The notes below the pieces were generated by a model. That model did not search any database and was not told the origin of the DNA. It saw nothing but the letters and a program-made list of their open reading frames with translations. Positions 1 through 9,279 of a stretch of 64,000 nucleotides of DNA are shown piece by piece (the stretch's first letter is position 1; every line of letters begins with the position of its first letter). The DNA is from G965216255 sp965216255 (lineage in GTDB: Bacteria > Bacteroidota > Rhodothermia > Rhodothermales > Bin80). The stretch is taken from NCBI GenBank assembly GCA_965216255.1, contig OZ244148.1:2790001-2854000 (forward strand), written 5' to 3'. The translations under genes were made by a program, and so were the position numbers.

Positions 1-1149
1 GAGAGTGTGCATGTGGCCGGAACCAACGGCAAGGGTTCGACAGCCTCGCTATTGGCGGCCATATCGGCGGCATCGGGCCGGCGAACGGGATTGCATACAT
101 CGCCGCATCTGTTACGCATCAATGAACGCCTGCGTCTAAATGGCGAGCCTGCACCTGATAGCTGGCTTGCTCACGCCGTAGACCGATGCAAGCCGTTATT
201 TGACGACCTTAGGCCCACTTTTTTTGAAGCCACTACCGCGCTCGCATTCCTCTACTTTGCGGAATGCCAAGTAGACTTAGCCATCATCGAGGTGGGACTT
301 GGTGGCCGGCTCGACGCGACCAACGTACTCGTTCCGACTTTATCTATTATCACGAGCATCTCTCTTGATCACACCGATTTGCTTGGGAGATCCATTGAAG
401 AGATTGCCCGCGAAAAAGGAGGGATCATCAAACCCGGCGTGCCTGTGCTGGCAGGCACAGAAGACCGTGCCAGCAACGTAATTCGCCGCCTTGCCGCGGA
501 GTGGAATGCCCCCTTTTACGAACCTCAATGCACCTTGGCGATCCGTTCCTCAACCCTGGTAGGGCTAATCCTTACGGTTCACAGTCCCACGAGAATTTAC
601 CGGGATCTTGTCGTTGGTCTTGCAGGCGCACACCAGGCAGCCAATACACTCCTTGCCATACGTGCGGCGGAGCTGCTATCTGTGGCCCTCCAGCCAGGTC
701 CCGTATACGACGGACTTCGGCACGTCGTGGCGCTCTCCGGCCTAAGGGGCAGACTTGAAACCCTGCAACACAACCCTCTGGTCGTAGTGGACGTTGCACA
801 CAACCCGTCAAGTCTCACCGCTGTGTTGAATCTGGTTCGCGTGCTGTGCACCGGACGCCTCCTCGTGCTTTTCGCCGCAATGGTGGACAAGGATGTGCAA
901 CAGATGGCAGCCATACTCGCGGCTGCCGGGGCACACGTCTTTGCCTGTGGACTGGACTCGCCGCGGGCATGGAAGGCGCCTGCCCTGGGGGCCGTGCTGA
1001 GACGCCAGGGTGCCACAGTACTGTCCACCGGCTCCGTAACGCTCGGGTGGCGCTTCGTCCTGGACACCGCCCGGAATAGTGATGCCATCTTGGTTGCCGG
1101 TTCGCATCAACTTGCGGCCGCTGTAATCGGACACGCAACACCAAGATAG
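1..1149 (+). CDS. folC: Folylpolyglutamate/dihydrofolate synthase, 5' partial
   Basis: FolC ligates glutamate to (dihydro)folate in the cytoplasm, using ATP. The reading frame is open from the first base of the window (Glu-Ser-Val-His...), and the family's P-loop motif HVAGTNGKGS begins within four codons. About 40 N-terminal residues therefore lie outside the window. Also visible are the Mur-ligase-type segments EVGLGGRLDATN, SLDHTDLLG and the C-terminal DVAHNPSS motif. It ends with TAG, and 340 bases follow before rho on the same strand. The family call is firm; whether the enzyme is mono- or bifunctional cannot be read here. Confidence 0.93.
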   Translation, partial: ESVHVAGTNGKGSTASLLAAISAASGRRTGLHTSPHLLRINERLRLNGEPAPDSWLAHAVDRCKPLFDDLRPTFFEATTALAFLYFAECQVDLAIIEVGLGGRLDATNVLVPTLSIITSISLDHTDLLGRSIEEIAREKGGIIKPGVPVLAGTEDRASNVIRRLAAEWNAPFYEPQCTLAIRSSTLVGLILTVHSPTRIYRDLVVGLAGAHQAANTLLAIRAAELLSVALQPGPVYDGLRHVVALSGLRGRLETLQHNPLVVVDVAHNPSSLTAVLNLVRVLCTGRLLVLFAAMVDKDVQQMAAILAAAGAHVFACGLDSPRAWKAPALGAVLRRQGATVLSTGSVTLGWRFVLDTARNSDAILVAGSHQLAAAVIGHATPR

Positions 1150-1488
1150 CAGGTTCCAAGAAAAAGATTCTTGCTCTTGCCCTTTTGGGGCCGCCGCACG
1201 TACCTTTAACTCAAATTATTCGGAGAGGAGAGGCAACTGCGATTCGTTGCCAACGCAAGACATAACAATCGCGTCCATCCGCGCCTTGCCCGTTCTTGAG
1301 CCTACGCTCCTGGTAGGCAGTTATGATGTCCCCAATTTTCCCCATTTGGATGGGTGAAGCCTCCTCGGCTTGAGGAAAATTCCTAAATACAGGCGCGCAG
1401 ACGGCCTGTAGAGCGAGGTGTTGATCCCGTTTGCCGAATCCGAACGACCGTTTCGGAAATACCGCGAGCACATTCTACAACCGAAGAA
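1150..1488. other. Gene-free leader between folC and rho
   Basis: I see no coding potential in these 340 bases; the short antisense frames look like noise. The segment is probably the promoter and leader of rho. Rho genes are often autoregulated through their leaders, but no clear riboswitch or terminator hairpin with a U-tract is visible here. Confidence 0.4.
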
Positions 1489-3147
1489 ATGAAAATAGCC
1501 GACCTCCAAGAAAGAAAACTGACGGATCTCAAGGATCTTGCCCGTGACTTGAATCTCAAGGGTGTTTCGACCCTTCGCAAGCAAGATCTCATTTACAGGA
1601 TTCTGGAGCACCGCGCCAAGTCCATGGCAGAAGGCAAGCCAGCCCAACCTCGGCGAATCGAGTCATCCATCAAGTCGGATAATTCGCCGAGCAAGCCGCC
1701 TCCCCCGGCCATCAAGGCGGAATCCCCCGTTCGGCCAGCACGCACCAATCAGCGGCCGTCGACGGTACCATCCAAGGAGCCCAAGCTGCCACTGCGCGAG
1801 CCGAACCAATCTAAACCGACACGGCACAAGGGGCGCGAACTCCGCTCATTTGGTGCCGGTGACGGTACGAGGGAACGTGGTTCCGGGCGTCGGCTGCCTG
1901 CGCCACCGGGCCGCGGAGATCGGTCACGTACACGGCGGGATGGCCGGCAAATTAGTCGCGATGATCGCCGCAAGCGTGTCTACGACAGCCGTCCCGAGTA
2001 CATGGTCCAGCATGACCCCAGCAAGACTGAACTGGACGGGATGATTCAGAAAGTCGGGGTCCTTGAAATCTTGCCTGACGGCTACGGCTTTCTGCGCTCC
2101 CCCGAATACAACTATCTGCCTAGCCCGGATGATATTTATGTTTCGCCTAGTCAGATAAAGCGGTTTAGCCTGCGCCTCGGCGACATGGTTCACGGCGAAG
2201 TGCGCCCCCCGAAGGAAGGCGAACGCTTTTTTGCCCTTATACAGGTCCACGAGATCAACGGCAATGCATCCGATACGTTGGGAGAGCGCCAGAACTTCGA
2301 CTACCTGACTCCCCTGTACCCGGAAGAGCAACTGCGCCTGGAAACGCAACCGAACGGAACAAGCATGCGCGTCCTGGACCTTTTCTCGCCTATTGGCAAA
2401 GGACAACGAGGATTGATTGTTGCCCAGCCCAAGACTGGAAAGACCATACTGCTACAGAAGATTGCCAACGCGATCGCGGAAAACCACCCCGAAGCATTAG
2501 TGATGATTCTGCTCGTAGACGAGCGGCCCGAGGAAGTGACCGATATGGAGCGCAACGTCAAGGGGGAAGTGATCGCGTCTACCTTCGATCAGGAGCCGCA
2601 GCGGCATGTAGAAGTAGCAAACATTGTGCTGGAAAAAGCTAAGCGCCTTGTTGAAGCGAAGAAGGACGTGGTAATCCTACTGGACTCCATTACGCGCCTG
2701 GCCAGGGCGCACAATGCCGTGGCACCGGATTCCGGTCGTACGCTCTCGGGCGGAATCGACGCCGGCGCCTTGAGAGGACCCAAACGTTTCTTCGGTGCTG
2801 CACGTAACGTAGAGGAGGGCGGTTCGCTAACCATTATCGGAACCGCGCTGGTGGAAACGGGCAGCCGTATGGATGACGTCATTTTCGAAGAATTCAAGGG
2901 CACGGGCAACATGGAGCTGGTACTAAACCGTGAGATGGCTGACCGTCGCCTATTCCCGGCCATCAACGTGGTCATGTCCGGTACGCGACGGGAGGAGTTG
3001 CTGATACCGGAAGCCCGGCTGATGCGGATTTGGATCCTGCGTAAGCGCCTGGCTGACATGGAACCCATTCAGGCGATGACGTTCCTGCTTGACCGCATGC
3101 GCGGCACGAAGAGTAATGACGAATTCCTAGTAACAATGAATTCCTAG
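1489..3147 (+). CDS. rho: Transcription termination factor Rho, with long basic N-terminal insertion
   Basis: Rho is the hexameric RNA-dependent ATPase that ends transcription of untranslated RNA. Residues 1-45 form the Rho N domain (KIADLQERKLTDLKDLARDL). Residues about 50-180 are a low-complexity stretch rich in Arg, Pro, Ser and Lys that the E. coli protein lacks; total length is 552 residues against about 420. The RNA-binding cold-shock fold follows (GYGFLRSPEYNYLPSPDDIY). The ATPase shows the P-loop AQPKTGKT, Walker B LLDSITRLARAHN and the FEEFKGTGNMEL segment. Long N-terminal insertions are known in Bacteroidota and Actinobacteria, where they add RNA affinity. The ATG start opens directly into the N domain. 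Confidence 0.97.
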   Translation: MKIADLQERKLTDLKDLARDLNLKGVSTLRKQDLIYRILEHRAKSMAEGKPAQPRRIESSIKSDNSPSKPPPPAIKAESPVRPARTNQRPSTVPSKEPKLPLREPNQSKPTRHKGRELRSFGAGDGTRERGSGRRLPAPPGRGDRSRTRRDGRQISRDDRRKRVYDSRPEYMVQHDPSKTELDGMIQKVGVLEILPDGYGFLRSPEYNYLPSPDDIYVSPSQIKRFSLRLGDMVHGEVRPPKEGERFFALIQVHEINGNASDTLGERQNFDYLTPLYPEEQLRLETQPNGTSMRVLDLFSPIGKGQRGLIVAQPKTGKTILLQKIANAIAENHPEALVMILLVDERPEEVTDMERNVKGEVIASTFDQEPQRHVEVANIVLEKAKRLVEAKKDVVILLDSITRLARAHNAVAPDSGRTLSGGIDAGALRGPKRFFGAARNVEEGGSLTIIGTALVETGSRMDDVIFEEFKGTGNMELVLNREMADRRLFPAINVVMSGTRREELLIPEARLMRIWILRKRLADMEPIQAMTFLLDRMRGTKSNDEFLVTMNS

Positions 3148-3266
3148 TCCTACGGATAGGGTATCAACCCATGTGTGCAGCGCCCCGGTCCTAGTGTAGT
3201 CGTATTGGAACTGCCGTTGATCGCCCTTGTGAAAGTACGAGCTTTGATTTCGACGAATGGCTGCCT

Positions 3267-3992
3267 ATGGACCACATTGACGCGATAAAGGCAGTCCTGT
3301 TCGATATGGACGGTGTGCTCGTCGATGTATCACGATCTTATCGTCGCGCCATTGAGGAAACCGTGTTTCATTTTACGGGCCGCAGTATCACCAACAGTAC
3401 CGTGCAGCGGTACAAGAATGTTGGGGGCTTCAATGACGACTGGACACTGACACACGCCATTATCGCTGATAGCGGAATGGAGGTTTCGCGGCACCGTGTG
3501 GTTGCGGAATTTCAGCGCCGCTACCGTGGTGACAACTGGAACGGCTTTATCACGCAGGAAACTCCACTTATCAGCACACGCACGCTTGAGAGACTTGCCC
3601 AAGCCGAATTCATTCTGGGCATCGTCACGGGGCGGCCAGAATTGGAAGCATGTTGGACACGCGATCGGCTTGGCTGGAAGCGCTATTTCCCACTACTGGT
3701 GGCCAAAGAGAAACATGAACACCGCGGCAAGCCGGACCCATTTCCGCTCCGGCATGCGCTTGGAATCCTTAATGCCGCAGGCCTTGACATCCGGCCCGAG
3801 GCGACGGTGTACGTTGGAGATACCGTTGATGATATGGCGGCGGCACGCGGAGCAGGTATGTGGGCCGTAGGTGTTGCACCTCCCTACGTTGATTCGGAAG
3901 CACATCAAGTACTTCTTTGGGAGCGAGGCGCCCACACCGTAATCCAAGATCCGAATGCTCTGCTCAATCTTCTGAGGGTGCCACAGGCCTAG
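3267..3992 (+). CDS. HAD-superfamily subfamily IA phosphatase
   Basis: This 241-residue protein has the haloacid-dehalogenase motif I near its N-terminus (AVLFDMDGVLVDVSRSYR, with the nucleophile Asp and general-acid Asp), motif II GIVTGRP and motif IV YVGDTVDDMAAARGAG. The motif I context resembles the TIGR01548 subgroup as I remember it; that subgroup has no settled substrate. The gene sits 10 bases upstream of proline dehydrogenase, so the two are probably cotranscribed. The substrate cannot be inferred; phosphoglycolate- or histidinol-phosphate-type activity is possible. Confidence 0.85.
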   Translation: MDHIDAIKAVLFDMDGVLVDVSRSYRRAIEETVFHFTGRSITNSTVQRYKNVGGFNDDWTLTHAIIADSGMEVSRHRVVAEFQRRYRGDNWNGFITQETPLISTRTLERLAQAEFILGIVTGRPELEACWTRDRLGWKRYFPLLVAKEKHEHRGKPDPFPLRHALGILNAAGLDIRPEATVYVGDTVDDMAAARGAGMWAVGVAPPYVDSEAHQVLLWERGAHTVIQDPNALLNLLRVPQA

Positions 3993-4002
3993 AGGGTAGC
4001 AA

Positions 4003-4896
4003 GTGTTGGACAGGCATATGGTACGCCCCGTGTTTAAGCTACCCTTCTTTCTCGCTAAGGGATTTGTTGCATCCGAGACCATGGAGGGCGCGCTGCCCGT
4101 TCTGCGGGGCCTTACCGAGCAGGGGCTGAGCATTACCGTAGACGTACTTGGAGAGCACGTCAAGGCACGGCCCAGGGCAATTGCTGCACGTGACGCATAC
4201 ATCAGACTTCTGCAGGCTTTGTCAACCTCGCAGAACCTATATGGAGTAGAGAATAATATCTCTATAAAGCTTTCGATGATCGGGCAGGTAATTGATGAGG
4301 ACTTCTGTCTGGAAAATCTCTTTGCAATCCTCGATGTGGCCCGCAAGAACAATGCCTTCGTACGCCTGGACATGGAGGGCACGCCCATTCTGGAATCCAC
4401 GCTGCGTCTCTTTGATGCCGTATACCCTTCGCACGGGTCGCACGTCGGCATCGTGCTACAGGCCTACCTCAAGCGGACACGCCACGACGTGGAACGAATG
4501 TGTGATTTGAAGGCCCACGTACGACTAGTTAAGGGCGCCTACAAGGAGCCGGCGCATCTTGCCTATCAGAGCATGGAGCGCATTCGAGACAATTTTGTCG
4601 CGTGTATGAAGATGCTCCTAGCATCCGGTACATACCACGGCATCGCTACGCACGACGACAGGCTGCTGGAAGCAACAAGGTGCTTCGCCGACATCGAGAA
4701 TATTTCGCCGGATGCCTTTGAATTCCAAATGCTCTATCGCATACGCCCGCACACGCAGTTGCGGCTCGCGAGGGAAGGATACCGTATGCGCGTCTATGTA
4801 CCGTACGGCGACCAATGGTTTCCTTACTATTTTCGGCGGCTGAGAGAACGGAAGGAAAATGTCTTTTTCCTGCTCAGAAACGCATTCCGAAATTAG
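4003..4896 (+). CDS. Proline dehydrogenase (monofunctional)
   Basis: The enzyme oxidises proline to pyrroline-5-carboxylate using FAD and feeds electrons to quinones. Its 297 residues match the monofunctional PRODH barrel. Visible family motifs are TVDVLGEHV near the N-terminus, ISIKLS, RLDMEGT, RLVKGAYKEP, GIATHDDRLL, FEFQMLYRIR and the C-terminal helix RRLRERKENVFFLLRN, whose arginines bind the proline carboxylate. The frame begins GTTG/TTG-like just after the HAD gene. Its 3' end overlaps the convergent trxB gene by 23 bases. No P5C dehydrogenase is in the window. Confidence 0.92.
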   Translation: MLDRHMVRPVFKLPFFLAKGFVASETMEGALPVLRGLTEQGLSITVDVLGEHVKARPRAIAARDAYIRLLQALSTSQNLYGVENNISIKLSMIGQVIDEDFCLENLFAILDVARKNNAFVRLDMEGTPILESTLRLFDAVYPSHGSHVGIVLQAYLKRTRHDVERMCDLKAHVRLVKGAYKEPAHLAYQSMERIRDNFVACMKMLLASGTYHGIATHDDRLLEATRCFADIENISPDAFEFQMLYRIRPHTQLRLAREGYRMRVYVPYGDQWFPYYFRRLRERKENVFFLLRNAFRN

Positions 4897-5836
4897 CCTC
4901 TTCCTGGGCTAGGAATCGCTCCGCATCTATGGCCGCCATACAGCCCGTTCCCGCTGCCGTTACGGCCTGCCTGTAGACGTGATCCTGCGCATCACCGCAG
5001 GCAAATACGCCTGCAACATTGGTATGCGTGGAGTGCGGCTTGGTCAGAATGTAGCCTTGGTCGTCCATCTCCAGCCAAGAGGCAAAAAGGGATGTAGTGG
5101 GAGAATGCCCAATGGCTATGAACAGCCCAGCTACGGGAATATCTCGCTCATTCCCTGCTTTCAAATTACGGATTCGAACCCCGCCAACTTCTCGATCTCC
5201 CAGAACGTCAACCACAGCCGAATCCCATATAATCTCGATTTGCTCGTTAGCAATTACGCGGCGCTGCATAATTATTGAGGCCCGCAGCCTATCCCGGCGA
5301 TGGATCAGATAGACCCTGGACGCAAACCGGGTCAGAAACAGTGCCTCCTCCATTGCCGTATCGCCCCCTCCCACTACCGCAACCTCGCTACCCCGAAAGA
5401 AGGGGCCGTCGCATGTAGCGCACGCCGAAACACCATAGCCCAGAAGTCGCTTCTCATTCTCTAGTCCAAGATACCGGGCAGAGGCCCCTGTGGCCACAAT
5501 GACCACATCGGCCGATAAGACGTCCTCTTCGTCTACGACTACACGAAAAGGGCGACCTGAAAGATCAATCTCGCTGACGGCCCCGAATCGGACATCAGCA
5601 CCAAACCGCACGGCCTGTCGCTTGAAGTCATCCATCATCTCCGGCCCGAGGATTCCGTCAGCATACCCAGGATAATTCTCTACGTCTGTTGTCGTAACCA
5701 ACTGGCCTCCCGGTTCAAGGCCAGAAAAAACCACAGGAGCAAGTCCTGCACGCGCGGCATAAAGTGCTGCAGTATAACCAGCGGGCCCGGAACCGATGAT
5801 TACGATTCTGTGGCGCCCGGCGCCGTCGAAGTCCAT
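4874..5836 (-). CDS. trxB: Thioredoxin reductase
   Basis: This FAD enzyme passes electrons from NADPH to thioredoxin. Its 320 residues are the usual length. It shows the FAD-binding GSGPAGYTAALYAARAG near the N-terminus, the redox pair in SACATCDGPFF (about residues 135-145), the NADPH-binding GGGDTAMEEALFL and the C-terminal FAD motif GVFACGDAQD. It lies 25 bases downstream of trxA on the same strand, so the pair looks like one operon. The last codons run into the end of the convergent proline dehydrogenase gene. Confidence 0.96.
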   Translation of the reverse strand: MDFDGAGRHRIVIIGSGPAGYTAALYAARAGLAPVVFSGLEPGGQLVTTTDVENYPGYADGILGPEMMDDFKRQAVRFGADVRFGAVSEIDLSGRPFRVVVDEEDVLSADVVIVATGASARYLGLENEKRLLGYGVSACATCDGPFFRGSEVAVVGGGDTAMEEALFLTRFASRVYLIHRRDRLRASIIMQRRVIANEQIEIIWDSAVVDVLGDREVGGVRIRNLKAGNERDIPVAGLFIAIGHSPTTSLFASWLEMDDQGYILTKPHSTHTNVAGVFACGDAQDHVYRQAVTAAGTGCMAAIDAERFLAQEEANFGMRF

Positions 5837-5861
5837 GCGCGGCGTTCCAGTAAGAGTGTCG

Positions 5862-6200
5862 TTAAACCTCTTGTGCCGTCAATCTGTCGAGACGCTTTGC
5901 CAGCTCCCGCTTCGAGACCACACCCACGAGCTGATCCTTCACCTCGCCCCCGGCAAAAAACAGGAGGGTGGGTATGGACCTCACCCCATACTGCGTGGGT
6001 GCCTCTTGGTTGTGGTCCACATTCATTTTTCCAACTGTGACGCGACCCTGGTATTCGGCCGCCAGTTCTTCGATGATTGGCGCGATGGCGCGACAGGGCC
6101 CGCACCACGGTGCCCAAAAATCTACCAGAACAGGAATAGACGCATCCAGAACTTCCTGGCGAAAATTGGCGTCTGTTAGCGTGACATACTTGGGATCCAT
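5862..6200 (-). CDS. trxA: Thioredoxin 1
   Basis: This 112-residue cytosolic disulfide reductant has the canonical active site FWAPWCGPCRA at about residues 28-38 and the cis-proline segment VRSIPTLLFF. It precedes trxB with a 25-base gap, so the reductase and its substrate are made together. Upstream, 60 bases separate it from purL. Confidence 0.97.
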   Translation of the reverse strand: MDPKYVTLTDANFRQEVLDASIPVLVDFWAPWCGPCRAIAPIIEELAAEYQGRVTVGKMNVDHNQEAPTQYGVRSIPTLLFFAGGEVKDQLVGVVSKRELAKRLDRLTAQEV

Positions 6201-6217
6201 GGGAGACGGTTGGGTTA

Positions 6218-6250
6218 GCCGCCCTATTCTACGGAATGCGGCAGGGCGGG
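6218..6250. terminator. GC-rich hairpin between purL and trxA
   Basis: An inverted repeat CCGCCCT/AGGGCGG with a 17-base loop lies between purL and trxA. On the plus strand it is followed by GTTTCT, and on the minus strand no U-tract follows. It could be a weak terminator or attenuating hairpin after purL. The inverted repeat is certain; the function is a guess. Confidence 0.3.
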
Positions 6251-6260
6251 TTTCTACGTT

Positions 6261-8531
6261 CTATGCTTGCAGTCGGCGCTTGATGGCACCCTCATAGGCC
6301 ACCTCAAGGCTCGAAACGGGTATATCCAGTACCGGGGCCTTGTTCACTGTAATGGCTAGGCTGTTGCCTCGTACGGTCCCTATTCTGCAAACCGAAGCAC
6401 CTCTGCCCACCAATAGGGAAACAACGGTACTTTCAGCCGCGGAGTCAGCCGTGAATACAATGCGGGACTGCGCTTCGCCAAATAGCAGTACATCCAGGCG
6501 ATAGGGGCTTACCACATCCAGCCGTGTCTCGGCACCCAGCCTGTGCGAGAAGAGCGCACACTCCGCCAGACAAACTGCCAGCCCACCGTCCGATACATCG
6601 TGTGCGCTTTGGACAATCCCGTGCCGAATCAGGGTTCGCATGGCGTGCTGCACGGCCTTTTCCTCTGCGAGGTTGATGTGCGGAGCGTTGCCGCGCGTCA
6701 TACCGTGACAAGAGGCCAGGTACTCTGACCCGCCCAGGTCTTCGAGTGACGTGCGATGGGTCCACCCTGCTGGAGAAAGCAGAAACACACCGGCTCCCTC
6801 GTTCTGGAAGCCTGCCGGCGTGGCGTGCGCGCCGAGGTCGTCCACCAAACCAAGCATGCCAATGGTGGGCGTCGGGAATACTGCTCCCTTGGGATTCTCA
6901 TTGTAGAAGGATACATTGCCACCGGTTACCGGCGTACCAAGGACCCTGCATGCTTCTCCTATACCACTTACCGCTTCCTTGAATGTCCAGTATACCTCCG
7001 GCTTGTACGGATTGCCGAAATTCAGGCAGTTGGTGATCGCAAGAGGCCTCCCACCGGCGCATACGACATTGCGGGCCGCTTCAGCCACCGCAATCTGTCC
7101 ACCACGCCTGGGGTTTAGAAAAACGTAGCGGGCGTTACAGTCCGTCTTCACTGCCAGTGCCTTGTTGGTGCCCTTAATCCGCACGAGAGCCGCATCACTG
7201 TGGCCCGGGCCAACCACGGTGTCCGTACGGACCATGGTGTCATACTGCTCATACACCCATCGTTTTGAGGCAATGTTGGGAGCATCAAGCAGGGCTGCCA
7301 GGGCACCTGCGACGCCGGAGGGCGCCACGTCAGAAATGGCACCCAAAGCCCGCAGCCCGTCCAGATACTTGGGCCGTACTGCCATGCGTGTATAAACCGG
7401 TGCGCCTCCACCTAATACAAGATGGTGAGCCGGCACGTTTGCCACGCACTGCCCCTTGTAGCGAACGTCCACGCGTCCGGTTGAAGTTACCTTCCCCATG
7501 CAGACCGCGTGCAGGTCCCACTTTGCGAAAATGGCTTCGAGAGCGGCCTCTTTACCAGGCTGGCACACAATCAGCATGCGCTCCTGGCTTTCGGACAGCA
7601 TGATTTCGTAGGCGCTCATGTTTGGCTCCCGTACCGGGACCTTGTCCAGGTCGAGTACCATGCCAACGCTCCCCTTGGCACTCATTTCGCAGGACGAGCA
7701 CGTAAGACCGGCCGCACCCATGTCCTGGATACCTACCACGACGCCCGCCGAAAGCGCCTCCAGCGTAGCTTCCAGCAATAGCTTTTCGGTAAACGGATCT
7801 CCGACCTGAACGCTAGGCCTTTTCTGTTCGCTCGCTTCGGAAATCTCTTCCGAAGCAAATGTGGCACCATGAATACCGTCACGCCCCGTGGCTGAACCCA
7901 CAATGTAGACGGCATTACCCATTCCCCGTGCAGTAGCCGAAGCGGTCCGTCCCTTCTTGACGATGCCTACGCTCATGGCATTCACAAGTGGATTGCCCTC
8001 GTAAGACGCATCGAAATAAACTTCTCCTGCCACCGTCGGCACGCCAAATGCGTTGCCATAATCTCCTATCCCTCGTACCACGCCGTCCAGCAAATAGCGC
8101 ACCCGAGCGTTGTCCATTGAACCGAAGCGCAGCGAATTTAGGGCACAGACGGGTCGGGCCCCCATGGTAAATATGTCGCGATGAATCCCCCCCACACCGG
8201 TTGCAGCTCCCTGGTAGGGCTCGACAGCGGACGGATGGTTGTGGCTCTCTATCTTGAAGGCTACAGCCAGGCCATCGCCTATGTCTACCAAGCCGGCATT
8301 CTCATCTCCGGCACCAACGAGCAGGGCCTCCCCATCGCGCGGCAGCGTTTTAAGCACCGCAATGGAATTCTTATAGGAGCAGTGTTCGCTCCACATTACG
8401 GAATAGATACCTAGTTCCGTAAGCGTGGGTGTACGTCCCAGCCGCTCCTTTATCCAGCCATACTCTTCCTCAGTTAGCCCGTGCTCAAGCGCTACATCTA
8501 GCGAAACTTCGTTATCAGAGAGGCGAGTCAT
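6261..8531 (-). CDS. purL: Phosphoribosylformylglycinamidine synthase subunit II
   Basis: PurL makes FGAM from FGAR, glutamine and ATP in purine synthesis. The 756-residue product matches the small PurL type that works with PurQ and PurS. Visible are MWSEHCSYKNS near the N-terminus, KIESHNHPSAVEPYQGAATGVGG (ATP and metal site), QDMGAAGLTCSS, and the second-half repeat TNCLNFGNPYKPEVYW, TGGNVSFYNE and SAHDVSDGGLAVCLAE. I prefer the ATG at 8531 over a TTG ten codons upstream, because ATG leads straight into the conserved start. A divergent carbonic anhydrase lies upstream. purQ and purS are not in the window. Confidence 0.96.
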   Translation of the reverse strand: MTRLSDNEVSLDVALEHGLTEEEYGWIKERLGRTPTLTELGIYSVMWSEHCSYKNSIAVLKTLPRDGEALLVGAGDENAGLVDIGDGLAVAFKIESHNHPSAVEPYQGAATGVGGIHRDIFTMGARPVCALNSLRFGSMDNARVRYLLDGVVRGIGDYGNAFGVPTVAGEVYFDASYEGNPLVNAMSVGIVKKGRTASATARGMGNAVYIVGSATGRDGIHGATFASEEISEASEQKRPSVQVGDPFTEKLLLEATLEALSAGVVVGIQDMGAAGLTCSSCEMSAKGSVGMVLDLDKVPVREPNMSAYEIMLSESQERMLIVCQPGKEAALEAIFAKWDLHAVCMGKVTSTGRVDVRYKGQCVANVPAHHLVLGGGAPVYTRMAVRPKYLDGLRALGAISDVAPSGVAGALAALLDAPNIASKRWVYEQYDTMVRTDTVVGPGHSDAALVRIKGTNKALAVKTDCNARYVFLNPRRGGQIAVAEAARNVVCAGGRPLAITNCLNFGNPYKPEVYWTFKEAVSGIGEACRVLGTPVTGGNVSFYNENPKGAVFPTPTIGMLGLVDDLGAHATPAGFQNEGAGVFLLSPAGWTHRTSLEDLGGSEYLASCHGMTRGNAPHINLAEEKAVQHAMRTLIRHGIVQSAHDVSDGGLAVCLAECALFSHRLGAETRLDVVSPYRLDVLLFGEAQSRIVFTADSAAESTVVSLLVGRGASVCRIGTVRGNSLAITVNKAPVLDIPVSSLEVAYEGAIKRRLQA

Positions 8532-8663
8532 GTGGCCTTGGGATCCATAAGAATTGCCCAAGATAGTGGAGATGCGGGCAGCCTACAATGGCCCCCCCGT
8601 CAACAGGGGGCAGGAACTCCCCCGAATGCGCACGTTGTACAGGGCAACGCCGGGTCCAAAACC

Positions 8664-9269
8664 ATGATTCCTGCCTCCGAGGCGCTACAGCGCCTGCGCA
8701 TCGGCAACGGCCGTCATGTAGCACGCATTCGCGGCACGATGGCGCGCTGGACGAGAGAGGCTCTCCTACAACGCCAGGCACCATTTGCCGCCATACTCGG
8801 GTGCGCAGACTCCCGTGTTTGTCCGGAGTTGGTCTTTGATCAAGGCCCAGGTGAATTGTTTGTTGTGCGGGTAGCGGGCGGTATCGCTACGGAGCCCGAA
8901 ATCGGAAGCCTTGAATATGCGGCTGCAGAATTGGGCGTACAACTCATTGTGGTACTCGGCCATTCGGGATGTGGAGCCGTCCGAGCGGCCATGGACAACA
9001 GCCTGTCTGGCGGGCCCGCTCCATCGGCCGGTCTTGCTGCCATCTTCGGAGCCATCCAACCGCATCTCACCAGTATCCTCACGTGTACTGGCACCCCAGA
9101 GGAATTGCTGCCCGCCGCTGTGCATGCTACCGTATGCGCCACGACGAAGTTGCTACCCCAAACATCTTCCATTCTGGCCAGCAGGAAGGAGCGCGGGGAG
9201 CTGGTTCTTGTGGGAGCGGAATATGATCTCGCCACCGGCATTGTCCACATCCATTGCGCGCGCGCATGA
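8664..9269 (+). CDS. Beta-class carbonic anhydrase
   Basis: The enzyme interconverts CO2 and bicarbonate at a zinc centre. Zinc ligands and catalytic dyad are visible in AAILGCADSRVCPE (Cys, with Asp-Arg) and VVLGHSGCGAV (His and Cys); the VRVAGGIATEPEIGSLEYA segment is typical of the class. From the ATG at 8664 the protein is 201 residues, the usual size, so the longer frame from 8532 probably carries non-native N-terminal codons. It is divergent from purL and convergent with the TonB receptor gene. Confidence 0.93.
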   Translation: MIPASEALQRLRIGNGRHVARIRGTMARWTREALLQRQAPFAAILGCADSRVCPELVFDQGPGELFVVRVAGGIATEPEIGSLEYAAAELGVQLIVVLGHSGCGAVRAAMDNSLSGGPAPSAGLAAIFGAIQPHLTSILTCTGTPEELLPAAVHATVCATTKLLPQTSSILASRKERGELVLVGAEYDLATGIVHIHCARA

Positions 9270-9279
9270 CGAGGACGCC

